Shown here: in pieces, positions 1 through 8,156 of the stretch
Position numbering within the stretch: position 1 is the first letter of the stretch
How the letters are laid out: the number at the start of each line of letters is the position of its first letter
NCBI RefSeq assembly: GCF_001646945.1
Contig: NZ_LUTV01000010.1
Location: 12,828-59,770, forward strand
From: Endozoicomonas ascidiicola
GTDB taxonomy: Bacteria; Pseudomonadota; Gammaproteobacteria; Pseudomonadales; Endozoicomonadaceae
Direction of reading: 5' to 3'
DNA: 46,943 nt
Program-made: the position numbers and the translations under genes
The notes under the pieces: generated by a model
Databases searched by the model: none
Told to the model about the DNA's origin: nothing
The model's input: the letters and a program-made list of their open reading frames with translations, nothing else

Positions 1-572
1 CGCTCATCCAATGTAGCGATTGCCCCTTTATGGTTTTTGCCAATTATGGTGTCAGCCTCCCAGTCGCCAACACGCTCTCTGTTGTTGACCACTGCCGGAC
101 GTTCCTCAATTCCAACCCGATTGGGTATACCGGTTCGGTTATGGGCTGAACCATACCTTTTCCTGTAGGTCTTTTTCTGGTGTCGTAAGTGCTTATAGAG
201 GGTGCCTCCTTTACGTTTATCATCCGCTATATACTGATAAATCGTTTCGTGGTGTAGCTCAATTACCCCTTCTTTTTTAAGTCTTCCAGCCACTTGCTCT
301 GGACTCAAGTCTGCACGGATATCATTAGCTATGCGTCGTTTAATATCATCCGTTAGCTTAACAGCCTTGGTTTTTTCCTGATGACGCTGTTGAGCCATAC
401 GGTGGGCCTGCTGGTGTCTGTAACCGCGTAACCCCTTGTTGCGCCCTAATTCCCGTGACAGGGAACTCTGATCGCGCCCAAGTTTTTGTGCAATTTTGTT
501 TTGAGAAGTCCCATTTTTCAGTTCAATTTCGATATAATGTCTCTCTTCAGAGCTCAGGTGCTTAAAGGCCAT
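1..572 (-). CDS. IS30-family transposase, 5' part, cut by window edge
   Basis: Reading the minus strand from an ATG at 572 gives an uninterrupted frame to the window edge, about 190 residues with no stop. It opens MAFKHLSSEERHYIEIEL, then an HTH-like segment (GTSQNKIAQKLGRDQSSLSREL) typical of the IS30 N-terminal DNA-binding region. A middle region follows (LSPEQVAGRLKKEG, HHETIYQYI), and then the start of the DDE catalytic core at GDWEADTIIG, holding the first catalytic Asp. IS30 enzymes are usually 320-390 residues, so roughly half lies outside the window. The frame looks intact, so the element may be functional. It faces away from the RING/IBR gene at 768. Confidence 0.9.
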   Translation of the reverse strand, partial: MAFKHLSSEERHYIEIELKNGTSQNKIAQKLGRDQSSLSRELGRNKGLRGYRHQQAHRMAQQRHQEKTKAVKLTDDIKRRIANDIRADLSPEQVAGRLKKEGVIELHHETIYQYIADDKRKGGTLYKHLRHQKKTYRKRYGSAHNRTGIPNRVGIEERPAVVNNRERVGDWEADTIIGKNHKGAIATLDE

Positions 573-650
573 CCGTGGCATCCTCTGTAGTGTTTAGTAG
601 CTTTACAGAGTACACCTGAGTTCTGATTGAATTCAAAGGTGGCTCTGTAG
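1..650 (-). mobile_element. IS30-family insertion sequence, one end only
   Basis: The transposase at 1-572 implies an insertion sequence whose 5' end lies just upstream of the gene, within about 573-680. That stretch contains the related pieces ctctgtag (583-590) and ctctgtag (644-651) plus ttacagag, which could belong to the terminal inverted repeat. The exact end and target duplication cannot be fixed because the other end is outside the window; the boundary at 650 is a guess. Confidence 0.5.
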
Positions 651-767
651 CAACCCTGTGGTTACAGAGGTTATGCATTTATGATACGAATTCAGGTAGG
701 ACTAACAATTATCACTCATTAATAACAAGGGGTGACTCCGACAGTACAGGTTTCAAAGGACATAATT

Positions 768-2270
768 ATGCCAACCCCATTTATTGATATTGATAGAAGG
801 ACAGCCTCCACCTCTAACCCATCTTCGCACCAGCTTCAAGGTAGCTCTCCACTCGGGCAGTGGCGAAGCATGAACACAACAAGGCACCGCTTCCCAAGTT
901 CGGCCATACAAGGGCTAGAGGGGCACCAGAGTAATCAAGACGATCCTCTTCAGACAAGACGAGTTACCACCTCAAATCAGAGTCCATCCGGTTTTAATAC
1001 AACCGATCAACATCAGAGTGACACAGACACCCCCGGCAGCTCACAACGCCTATCCCCAGCACCAACTGTGACTACAAGTCATTCTGAAAATACCCAGTGT
1101 GTCATTTGTTTTGAGGAAACCCAGGGGAGCATTGAAGATAGTAGAGAACATGCTGTCCCACTGGAGTGCTGCACCCCCACCAAATGGACTCACTTCAGAT
1201 GTCTGAAGAATCAATTACAGAGCAGAGTCAAGGATAATGAACGACTGGCAGGAGAAGCAGAGCACCGCGGAATACAGTGTCCTGGCAGCACACCGGACCA
1301 TCAACATACTGTCCCTTTTGATAAGATCAATATGTGGAAATTAGCAAAACATTACCCTGCAGCCGCTGTTGATGTTCAGAATTATGTCACCCGTTTTTTA
1401 AGTGCGAATCCGCGGAGTGATGATCAATTTATCCCGAAAGACATCACCTGCCCCAAGTGCGGTTTACAGAACCTGATTAACCTTGCCGATCCACAGCACA
1501 GCCGACCCATTATCTGTACCGGAGTCAAAAGTAATGGTGAAGATTGTGCAAACCACTACTGCCCACTCTGTTTTGAACCTCCTCATCCACAGCAGCCATG
1601 CAATAACGTATTACAAGTGGAAATTGCAGATTTAAAAGCAAAGTTGGATCTATATCTGCATGTGCGGCATGACGACTCAGCAGTCCACCCCTGCCCGCAG
1701 TGTGACGTTCCTCTGGAACGGCGAACCGGCTGCCTTCGAGTTAATGATGATGCCAGCCATGGCCCGACTCGAATCCGGCAAAGTCTTCAGGACCCCTGCC
1801 ATCATGATGTTTGCTATAACTGCCTCAAACCCTGGTATATCAGTACACAAGATACAGATCCAGCCCGGCATCACACCTATGTCGTTTGCCCGGATAACAA
1901 TCATCGATTAGAGGTTTACAACCGTAGAATTCAGGAAATAGCCGACCGACTGCAGCAACTGCACGTTGACACGGACAGTATATTTGCCAACATTGAGCGA
2001 CAAAATCAGGCACAGCCTAATCAGCAAGCACGTTCACACAGCATCACCAGAGAGCAAACGATACGACTGTGCCGTATGACGCTAATGGGCTATACCGAAG
2101 AGCAATTTCAGGCATTGCCCGAGAACCAACAGGAGGCATTGATTTCAGACGCCAGTATTCTCGGCAAACTGGGACTACCTCCAAACTGGCGCATGTCTCC
2201 AGAGTCACTTGCCTACATGCCTCCAGAACAGATAAGAGCTTTTGACCAGCTTGGACTATTTAATCGTTGA
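768..2270 (+). CDS. RING1-IBR-RING2-like zinc-finger protein, candidate eukaryotic-like E3 ubiquitin ligase/effector
   Basis: A 500-residue protein with no signal peptide or membrane segment. After a polar, Ser/Thr/Gln-rich N-terminus (1-105) come three cysteine clusters. First is a RING-like one: C111, C114, C134, C135, H142, C145, C171. Second is an IBR-like one: C228, C231, C250, C260, C265, C268, H273, C278. Third is a RING2-like one: C309, C312, a GC at 321-322, C344, C349, C352, C374, H379. That order is the RBR E3 ligase layout known mainly from eukaryotes; RBR enzymes pass ubiquitin through a RING2 cysteine. The first finger lacks a clear final Cys pair. The C-terminus is helical. I chose ATG 768 because aaagga lies seven bases upstream; GTG 732 would add 12 residues with a poorly spaced site. 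Neighbouring IS and host-directed genes fit horizontal gain. Ligase activity and secretion are inference. Confidence 0.65.
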   Translation: MPTPFIDIDRRTASTSNPSSHQLQGSSPLGQWRSMNTTRHRFPSSAIQGLEGHQSNQDDPLQTRRVTTSNQSPSGFNTTDQHQSDTDTPGSSQRLSPAPTVTTSHSENTQCVICFEETQGSIEDSREHAVPLECCTPTKWTHFRCLKNQLQSRVKDNERLAGEAEHRGIQCPGSTPDHQHTVPFDKINMWKLAKHYPAAAVDVQNYVTRFLSANPRSDDQFIPKDITCPKCGLQNLINLADPQHSRPIICTGVKSNGEDCANHYCPLCFEPPHPQQPCNNVLQVEIADLKAKLDLYLHVRHDDSAVHPCPQCDVPLERRTGCLRVNDDASHGPTRIRQSLQDPCHHDVCYNCLKPWYISTQDTDPARHHTYVVCPDNNHRLEVYNRRIQEIADRLQQLHVDTDSIFANIERQNQAQPNQQARSHSITREQTIRLCRMTLMGYTEEQFQALPENQQEALISDASILGKLGLPPNWRMSPESLAYMPPEQIRAFDQLGLFNR

Positions 2271-2395
2271 ATATGTGTTTACTATTTTTACCAGCCGTCT
2301 TTGAAGCTGCCGCCTTATTGAATAGTTAAGCAAATGAAATCATCCTTTCTGAGTGGTACTATTGCCAGTGATCATTGATTATTTAGAGAGCCACC

Positions 2396-3277
2396 ATGCC
2401 CGGCGATGCCAACCCAACCACCTCATCTTCTATTGATGAGCAGTACGCTCACCGTGAGCAGTTGAGGCAGGGCTATCTGGATGCCATGGGTATTCAGACC
2501 TGGTATCCGCGGGTGCAACTACTCAATGCTCAGGCGCCGCGGCCTTTTGACTGGATTCAGGAAGATGTTCGTGCGCTGAAGAATGAGGCAGCAACATCCA
2601 CAGAGCCCGTTGCTCAACACACCATCAGCCCAAGCCGCGAACCCACTCCGGATTACACCCCGACTCGAGCGGCGGATATTCTTGGTCAGTTTTTGCCGCC
2701 TGCTCCAGAGCAACCGGCCACTGAAGAAAAAGCCGCACTCACCAACACAACGCCGGAACCTGTCAAATCGGTCAACACTGTAGTCAGCAAATTCCGCCTG
2801 ATTGTTCAGCCGGTCACGGATGAGTGCCTGGTGGTGGCGGAAATGCCGCATTCCGGACTGAATCAGTTCAGCCGCTTTCACCAGCGTTTGTTGGATGATA
2901 TTTTGCGCGCATTAAATGTCACAACGGATCAGGCACCCACCTTTCGGGAATTCGTCTGGCCCATGGCCGATAATCGAGGGCTGTTGAGCCGGATGAATCA
3001 GGACGATCACTCTGCTGCTGATGCAGTTCGTGCGTTTCTCAACAATCAGTACGGATTATCTCGCCGACGCACTATTTTGTTGCTGGGGCAATCTGCCGCC
3101 CGATTTGTGCTGGATCCGGAAAAAGATTTCGACCACCTGCGAGGCATTCAGCAAGGCAACCAGCCGAATCAATATTTTGCTGTCACCTATGGCTTGAATG
3201 AATTGATGAAACAATCTGTTCTGAAACGGGAAGCGTGGCAGGATATTTCGCCATTGCTGACAATATCCCGTACTTAA
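2396..3277 (+). CDS. HolD-like protein (DNA polymerase III psi subunit family), long form
   Basis: A 293-residue soluble protein directly upstream of rimI, where gammaproteobacteria usually carry holD. Residues 27-40 (YLDAMGIQTWYPR) resemble the short N-terminal psi motif (LGI-x-W) that binds the chi subunit of the clamp-loader complex. A Pro/Thr-rich linker spans about 65-125. A folded domain follows (about 130-290) with LIVQP, VVAEMP, ILLLGQSAARFVL and YFAVTYGLNELM, arranged like the alpha/beta psi core. E. coli HolD is only about 137 residues, so this would be a long variant like those of Pseudomonas relatives. ATG 2396 has AGAGAG six bases upstream. The call rests on motif plus position, so confidence is moderate. 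Confidence 0.5.
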   Translation: MPGDANPTTSSSIDEQYAHREQLRQGYLDAMGIQTWYPRVQLLNAQAPRPFDWIQEDVRALKNEAATSTEPVAQHTISPSREPTPDYTPTRAADILGQFLPPAPEQPATEEKAALTNTTPEPVKSVNTVVSKFRLIVQPVTDECLVVAEMPHSGLNQFSRFHQRLLDDILRALNVTTDQAPTFREFVWPMADNRGLLSRMNQDDHSAADAVRAFLNNQYGLSRRRTILLLGQSAARFVLDPEKDFDHLRGIQQGNQPNQYFAVTYGLNELMKQSVLKREAWQDISPLLTISRT

Positions 3278-3334
3278 AGACCAGTCGCCGTCATTTATCA
3301 CCTGCCTTTTTTGTTCACCTGATTGCTGTTATTT

Positions 3335-3796
3335 ATGACCACATCCCCACTTACGTTCAGAGCCATACAAACCAGCGATCTTGATCAAGTTGATCAGATT
3401 GAACAACGCTCCGCAGAACACCCATGGCGTAGAGCGCATTTTGCCGACAGTTTGACGTCGGGTTATCGCTGCATATTAGTTGAACAAAATCAGCACCCAG
3501 TGGGACACTGCATTATGATGATTGCAGCCGGTGAAGCCAGCATTTTGATTTTGACCATAGATAAAAACAGTCAGGGCAAGGGAATTGGCAAGCAGCTGCT
3601 GCAACACATGATTATGCAGGCCGGCCAATCGGGCTGCGACACGCTGTTATTGGAAGTGCGCAGGTCAAACCACAGAGCATTCAATCTCTACCTTAATGAA
3701 GGCTTCAGCGAAATCGGCGTTCGCAGAAATTATTACCCCACCAATAACGGTTCTGAAGATGCCATTGTAATGGCTATGGATCCATCACTTTACTAA
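3335..3796 (+). CDS. rimI: Ribosomal protein bS18 N-alpha-acetyltransferase RimI
   Basis: A GNAT-fold enzyme of about 153 residues; RimI (148 residues in E. coli) acetylates the N-terminus of ribosomal protein S18. Visible landmarks are the N-terminal IEQRSAEHPW, the acetyl-CoA loop QGKGIGKQLLQHM (R/Q-x-x-G-x-G/A), LLEVRRSNHRAFNLYLNEGF and the family C-terminal region GVRRNYYP. ATG 3335 is preferred over TTG 3323, which would add four residues without a better ribosome site. It follows the HolD-like gene by 57 bases; a holD-rimI pairing is common in gammaproteobacteria and supports both calls. Confidence 0.9.
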   Translation: MTTSPLTFRAIQTSDLDQVDQIEQRSAEHPWRRAHFADSLTSGYRCILVEQNQHPVGHCIMMIAAGEASILILTIDKNSQGKGIGKQLLQHMIMQAGQSGCDTLLLEVRRSNHRAFNLYLNEGFSEIGVRRNYYPTNNGSEDAIVMAMDPSLY

Positions 3797-4100
3797 GAAG
3801 CTGTTCACAATCTTTCTGCGAGCTGCAAACAATCATGAACAGTTTCTGAGATACTATCGAGATAAATGGCAAACAAGGAATTACGCCTAGTTTGCTTACG
3901 CTCCAGCACGTAGTAAACGACACTTTGATCATATTTGCGCAATGGGGCTTCGCCTTCCCAGCATCAAGTTTATTAGCATTCTCAAATATCGTTTTCCATC
4001 GTTAAAAAAAACTACAAAATACGAGCTTTCCCCCCCTGCACAGCGGAAATTAGATCGGTATAATCCCGCCCCTGTATCAGTCTTAGCTAGGTTACGAACG

Positions 4101-5111
4101 TTGATTATCTTCACTGTCACCAACAAAACCACCTCTCAAGTCTATGTTGGTTCTACCCGCAATGACCTGATAGACCAATGGGAAAAAATGGTGGCTGCTG
4201 CAGCCGAGCAGAACATGGACTACCCGCTGTACCAGGAGATTCGCATCCACGGTCGTGATGGTTTCGTCGTAGAAGAGTGGGACTTTGTTGAAGATCGCAA
4301 TGAACTCATGCAGCTGGAACAGGAAGCCATTGACTCCCTGAACGCCAGAAGTCTGCGCGGCTATAAAACCAGTACCGTTAAAATTCAGCCGAAGAAGAAA
4401 ACCCGTGTCAGAAAATCCAGCCTGGAAAAAGAGCTGGCGACACTGCTAGTGGACTCTGACGACGAGATCGATGCCTTCGAAGATCTGGACATCGGCGGCA
4501 AAAAAGAGAAAACCGAACAAACGACGACAACCGTTCAAACACCGGTGGAAACACAGCCACAAACAAATACGGTTAAGCCAACGTCAATCCGGCTGGAAAC
4601 CACCACAATTGAGCAGCCAAAGCCTGAACCTGTGAAAATCGCTGAGGAAGCCATTATTCGCCCGGACACCGGCTCTCAGGTGAACGCCGTTGTGCAGATG
4701 AACGACATCTGTCTGAGTGATGATATTTCTGCCCAGCTGGCGGCTATCACCGCAGCGGCTAATGCAGTTCTGACTGGCGAAGGGGATGCCGTTGAACTGT
4801 TGAAGAGCAAACCGGTTGTACAGGAAGTAGTAAAGGAAGACATCACCGAAGGCCTGGCCGAAGCTACAGCTGTCGTTGAGGTGGTTGAACCGGTCAAAGC
4901 AGCACTAGAAGTTGCAGCACCAGAAGTGGTGGTTGAGCTTAACCCAAGAGAAAGGCGCATCCGCGACGCCATTGAGCGCCACCGGAAAGTGCGCGCTCAA
5001 AAAAATACCGCCAGCCAAACCAATGACCGCCAGCATCTTGAACAACTGCTGGCAGAACTCAATACCCGCGCCATGGGAATGACCAATTCCTCCATCGCCG
5101 CTGTCGCCTGA
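4101..5111 (+). CDS. GIY-YIG-like domain protein with low-complexity tail
   Basis: About 336 residues if started at TTG 4101 (agg nine bases upstream). The frame is open back to ATG 3942, but those 53 extra residues look unlike the domain and lack a ribosome site. Residues 3-20 (IFTVTNKTTSQVYVGST) match the GIY-YIG nuclease core, with GIY replaced and YIG as YVG. The helix after it has DLIDQW where the family usually has a catalytic Arg, and LEQEAIDSLN fits the segment carrying the metal-binding Glu. Catalysis is therefore doubtful. The domain ends near 95. The rest is Lys/Thr/Val/Glu-rich, with repeated VVE/EVV blocks (about 250-290) and a charged helical end (RERRIRDAIERHRKVRAQ). Function unknown. 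Confidence 0.55.
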   Translation: MIIFTVTNKTTSQVYVGSTRNDLIDQWEKMVAAAAEQNMDYPLYQEIRIHGRDGFVVEEWDFVEDRNELMQLEQEAIDSLNARSLRGYKTSTVKIQPKKKTRVRKSSLEKELATLLVDSDDEIDAFEDLDIGGKKEKTEQTTTTVQTPVETQPQTNTVKPTSIRLETTTIEQPKPEPVKIAEEAIIRPDTGSQVNAVVQMNDICLSDDISAQLAAITAAANAVLTGEGDAVELLKSKPVVQEVVKEDITEGLAEATAVVEVVEPVKAALEVAAPEVVVELNPRERRIRDAIERHRKVRAQKNTASQTNDRQHLEQLLAELNTRAMGMTNSSIAAVA

Positions 5112-5130
5112 TCCGTTTTCCTTCCTATAC

Positions 5131-5157
5131 TGGTGTTTATGGACGACATAAACACCA
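5131..5157. other. Perfect 11-bp inverted repeat (hairpin)
   Basis: tggtgtttatg (5131-5141) and cataaacacca (5147-5157) are perfect inverted copies around the five-base loop gacga, 20 bases after the stop of the GIY-YIG-like gene. Neither strand has a T-run after it, so a classical terminator is uncertain. A protein-binding site is the alternative. Confidence 0.6.
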
Positions 5158-5333
5158 AATCAACTTCGCACTTCCCAACTGAGCTCTCCAAAAAGCTCGG
5201 TAAAACCTGCAATACACTTCAGAAACTGGAACAGCGCATGGCGCTTATTGCTCACAAAAGTCAGCAAATCGCTTCTGAAATGAAACGTATTCGAGAACAG
5301 CTTCCTCCGATCAGAACGAAAACACACCAATAA
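5133..5333 (+). CDS. Possible small coiled-coil protein, doubtful
   Basis: An open frame of 64-66 residues (GTG 5133 or ATG 5139) encoding a basic, helical, heptad-like protein (LSKKLGKTCNTLQKLEQRMALIAHKSQQIASEMKRIREQL). Residue choice looks protein-like and codon use is like its neighbours. However, no ribosome site is visible and both candidate starts lie inside the hairpin at 5131-5157. It may be real and poorly expressed, or chance. I do not recognise a family. Confidence 0.35.
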   Translation: MFMDDINTKSTSHFPTELSKKLGKTCNTLQKLEQRMALIAHKSQQIASEMKRIREQLPPIRTKTHQ

Positions 5334-5599
5334 AAAGTTAATCACAAATTCTGTGGATAACTCTGTTAGTGCCTTCAGGAAAACCCTCAACACCTGACAA
5401 ACCATAGCCCGCTGCAAATCTGCTTATTTTTTAACCAAACCCAGAAAATGCCATAAAGAAAAAATAATTATAAAAATCTATTTTAATTCTCCAAAAACAA
5501 CTATATATTTCGCGTTTTTCTAACCGTCCGATCAGACAAAAAATCTGAACACCGCTTCAGATTTAACGAACGCAGTACTGATAAAGGCAAAGGTAATTT
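5334..5599 (+). promoter_or_regulatory. AT-rich leader of the purine permease gene
   Basis: This gene-free stretch is strongly AT-rich from 5430 to 5520 and presumably holds the permease promoter, but I cannot pick out a convincing -35/-10 pair. It contains the hairpin at 5541-5564. I see no PurR-type box or purine riboswitch core. The gene has aaagg upstream of ATG 5600. Confidence 0.35.
5541..5564 (-). terminator. Hairpin with U-run on the minus strand, upstream of the permease
   Basis: aaatctgaa (5541-5549) pairs perfectly with ttcagattt (5556-5564) around the loop caccgc. On the minus strand the stem is followed by six or more T residues, the form of an intrinsic terminator for leftward transcripts. 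No minus-strand gene ends here, so it could block antisense read-through or act as a stem in the permease 5' leader, ending about 35 bases before its start. Confidence 0.4.
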
Positions 5600-6907
5600 A
5601 TGTTCAGCAGGGACTTCCTGGAAAACTACTTTGAGTTAAAAGCCAATGGTACGACCGTCAAAACCGAGGTTATTGCCGGTTTAACCACGTTCATGACCAT
5701 GGCCTACATTCTCGTGGTCAACCCGTTGATTCTCAAAGATGCCGGCATGGATTTCGGCGCGGTGTTCACGGCTACCGCCCTGTCTGCCATTATCGGCACC
5801 CTGATCATGGCCGTTTGGGCCAAGCTGCCTTTTGCTTTGGCGCCAGGCATGGGTCTAAATGCCTTCTTCGCGTACGGCGTTGTGCTGGGTATGGGGTATT
5901 CCTGGCAGATGGCGCTGACTGCAGTGTTTCTGGAAGGCATTATCTTTCTGGTGCTGACGGCGTTTAATGTTCGGGAAGCCATTGTTAACAGTATTCCCCT
6001 CAGTCTGAAGAAAGCGGTATCCTGCGGTATTGGTTTATTCATTGCATTTATCGGCCTGCAGAATGCCGGTATCGTTGAAGCCAATCCAGCAACGCTGGTT
6101 TCCGTTGGCGAGCTGACCGACCCAAAGCCCATGCTGGCGATGATTGGCATCCTGGTCACTGGCCTGCTGCTGGTGAAAAAAGTACGTGGCGCTCTGCTGA
6201 TCGGTATCATTGCGACCACCCTGATCGGTTTCCCTCTGGGCGTAACTTCCATGCCGGATTTCAGCAATGGTCTGACACCACCGGATATTTCACCCATTCT
6301 ATTCCAATTCCAGTGGGAGCACGTGTTCACCACGGATATGGCAATCATCCTGTTCACCTTCCTGTTTGTGGATATGTTCGACACCGTTGGCACTCTGGTT
6401 GGCGTTTCCACCAAAGCCAATATGTTGACCGAGAAAGGCGAAGTGCCTAACTGCAAACAAGCGCTGTTTGCCGATGCCGTTGCCACCACCGCGGGTGCAT
6501 GCCTCGGTACCAGTACCGTAACAACCTTTGTTGAAAGCGCTACCGGCGTTTCTGAAGGTGGTCGTACTGGCCTGACAGCGTTGGTGGTTGCCGGCCTATT
6601 CCTTGTAGCTTTATTCCTGTCACCACTGTTTCTGATGGTGCCGGGTGCAGCGACGACGCCTGCGCTGGTTCTTGTAGGGCTGTTTATGTTGTCGCCCATC
6701 AAAGAAATTGATCTGGCCGATTACAGCGAATCCATCCCGGCATTCCTGACGCTGCTCTTTATGCCGCTGACCTACAGCATCGCCGAAGGCATTATCGTGG
6801 GTATTCTGGCGTACATTGTGTTGAAAGTGCTCAGCGGTAACTATCGCCAAGTGTCTGTTGCCTCGTTTATTGTGGGCATTCTCTGCCTAGCCAAGATCGT
6901 AATGTAA
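5600..6907 (+). CDS. NCS2/AzgA-family purine (guanine/hypoxanthine/adenine) permease
   Basis: A 435-residue inner-membrane protein with about 12 or more hydrophobic segments, the usual AzgA length (430-450). Family landmarks include the N-terminal YFELKANGTTVKTEVIAGLTTF then MAYILVVNP, ALAPGMGLNAFFAYGV, the segment LFTFLFVDMFDTVGTLVGVS with its acidic residue, and the later TSTVTTFVESATGVSEGGRTGLTA. These mark H+-coupled purine importers such as E. coli GhxP, GhxQ and AdeP; the exact base transported cannot be read from sequence. The gene is monocistronic, with a strong terminator right after it (6946-6970). The AT-rich leader with a hairpin may regulate it. Confidence 0.9.
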   Translation: MFSRDFLENYFELKANGTTVKTEVIAGLTTFMTMAYILVVNPLILKDAGMDFGAVFTATALSAIIGTLIMAVWAKLPFALAPGMGLNAFFAYGVVLGMGYSWQMALTAVFLEGIIFLVLTAFNVREAIVNSIPLSLKKAVSCGIGLFIAFIGLQNAGIVEANPATLVSVGELTDPKPMLAMIGILVTGLLLVKKVRGALLIGIIATTLIGFPLGVTSMPDFSNGLTPPDISPILFQFQWEHVFTTDMAIILFTFLFVDMFDTVGTLVGVSTKANMLTEKGEVPNCKQALFADAVATTAGACLGTSTVTTFVESATGVSEGGRTGLTALVVAGLFLVALFLSPLFLMVPGAATTPALVLVGLFMLSPIKEIDLADYSESIPAFLTLLFMPLTYSIAEGIIVGILAYIVLKVLSGNYRQVSVASFIVGILCLAKIVM

Positions 6908-6945
6908 TGACGTTCTGACAATCCGCACTTCAACTCCCTTTCGAT

Positions 6946-6970
6946 ACGGCTCATAATATGAGCCGTTTTT
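6946..6970 (+). terminator. Rho-independent terminator of the purine permease gene
   Basis: acggctcata (6946-6955) and tatgagccgt (6957-6966) are perfect inverted copies, followed by a T-run ending at 6970. The ATG at 6958 lies inside this stem, which argues against it as the start of trmA. Confidence 0.85.
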
Positions 6971-6987
6971 ATTTGATGCCCGGTACC

Positions 6988-8085
6988 ATGTCCTTAGCAG
7001 CAGTCCAACCCGAACGATATGAAGAGCAACTGGCCCAGAAAGCCAGCATGGTTCGCAATGATTTTTCCCATTTCCAGATGCCTGAACTGGAGCTATTTCG
7101 CTCCAAACCACAGCATTACCGGATGCGTGCAGAGTTTCATGTCTGGCATGAAGGGGATCACTGCTACTACTGCATGTTTAACCCGGAAACCAAACAGCGT
7201 TTTGAAGTGACTGAATTTCCCAGTGGTTCAAAAACCATCAACCGCTTGATGATGCCGCTGATGGAAGCCATCATAGCCAGTGATCACATGAAAAGACGGC
7301 TGTTTCAAGTAGAGTTCCTGACCACACAAACAGAAGAAGCTCTGGTTTCACTGATTTATCACCGTCAACTCAATGAAGAGTGGCAACAGGAAGCCCGCGC
7401 GCTGCAAGAAAAGTTCGGTATTAAACTGATTGGCCGGGCCAGAAAACAGAAACTGGTGCTGGATCAGGATTTTGTCACCGAAGCACTGACGGTCAATGGC
7501 GAAGCCTTCCGCTATACCCAGGTGGAAAACAGCTTCACTCAGCCCAATGCCGGCATTAATGAACAAATGCTCACTTGGGCCAGCACTATTTCCAGAGAGA
7601 TCACCGCGCAACAACCTGGCGATTTGCTGGAGCTTTACTGCGGGAACGGGAATTTCACCTGTGTACTGGCAAAACATTTTGACAAAGTGCTGGCTACGGA
7701 GATTGCAAAAACATCGGTCAACTCCGCCCGGGCAAACTTCGGCCTGAACCAGATAGAGAACGTGCAAATCGCCCGCCTTTCCAGTGAAGAGTTTACTCAG
7801 GCCATGAATAAGGAGCGAGAGTTCCGACGGTTAAGTGAGATTGATCTGGATAGCTATCAATTTTCAACCATTCTGGTGGACCCACCAAGAGCCGGCCTGG
7901 ATGAAGGCACCGAAAAGCTGGTGCAGCGATTCGACAATATTCTGTACATTTCCTGTAATCCAGAGACGTTGCGGAAAAACCTGTCAACCATTTGCCAGAC
8001 CCATACCATTGAAAAAACGGCACTTTTTGATCAGTTCCCCTACACTCATCACGCTGAAATGGGCGTTCATCTAAAGCGTAAATAA
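6988..8085 (+). CDS. trmA: tRNA (uracil-5-)-methyltransferase TrmA
   Basis: A 365-residue S-adenosylmethionine enzyme that makes ribothymidine at position 54 of tRNA (E. coli TrmA has 366). Landmarks: SHF...[25 protein letters not shown], the SAM-binding [35 protein letters not shown], the catalytic Cys in [10 protein letters not shown], and the C-terminal [14 protein letters not shown] carrying the general-base Glu. I start it at ATG 6988 because that reproduces the E. coli N-terminal length up to the YE-x-QLA-x-K motif, while ATG 6958 falls inside the upstream terminator. The ribosome site is weak. A nested stem follows the gene at 8099-8148. Confidence 0.95.
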   Translation: MSLAAVQPERYEEQLAQKASMVRNDFSHFQMPELELFRSKPQHYRMRAEFHVWHEGDHCYYCMFNPETKQRFEVTEFPSGSKTINRLMMPLMEAIIASDHMKRRLFQVEFLTTQTEEALVSLIYHRQLNEEWQQEARALQEKFGIKLIGRARKQKLVLDQDFVTEALTVNGEAFRYTQVENSFTQPNAGINEQMLTWASTISREITAQQPGDLLELYCGNGNFTCVLAKHFDKVLATEIAKTSVNSARANFGLNQIENVQIARLSSEEFTQAMNKEREFRRLSEIDLDSYQFSTILVDPPRAGLDEGTEKLVQRFDNILYISCNPETLRKNLSTICQTHTIEKTALFDQFPYTHHAEMGVHLKRK

Positions 8086-8098
8086 GCCCGACCATGCT

Positions 8099-8148
8099 CC
8101 CCGGCAATCACCTACCTTGAATGTAATGTTCAAGGAAGTTCACCGGGG
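8099..8148 (+). promoter_or_regulatory. Nested stem-loop that could occlude the ribosome site of the next gene
   Basis: An outer stem ccccgg (8099-8104) with ccgggg (8143-8148) encloses an inner stem ccttgaa (8115-8121) with ttcaagg (8129-8135). The only purine-rich ribosome site before GTG 8157 is the gggg of the outer stem, so folding would hide it. There is no T-run, so it is a poor terminator for trmA. Confidence 0.45.
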
Positions 8149-8156
8149 TAGTCACA

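Noticed and set aside
1660-1911. Alternative frames within the RING/IBR gene
   Set aside because: They would destroy the ordered cysteine clusters and have no ribosome sites.
3803-3878. Inverted pair ctgttca/tgaacag after rimI as a terminator
   Set aside because: Only seven base pairs with a loop of about 30 bases and no clear T-run.
3942-4100. ATG 3942 as start of the GIY-YIG-like gene
   Set aside because: No ribosome site, and the 53 residues are basic and unlike the domain. GIY-YIG domains usually start near the protein N-terminus. Left as an alternative.
5704-6702. A 332-codon open frame on the minus strand
   Set aside because: It lies wholly antisense to the AzgA-type permease, whose family motifs are unmistakable. 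Its product is Arg/Thr/Pro-rich with no domain and no ribosome site.
6958-6987. ATG 6958 as the trmA start
   Set aside because: It lies inside the permease terminator stem, and the extra 10 residues have no counterpart in E. coli TrmA.
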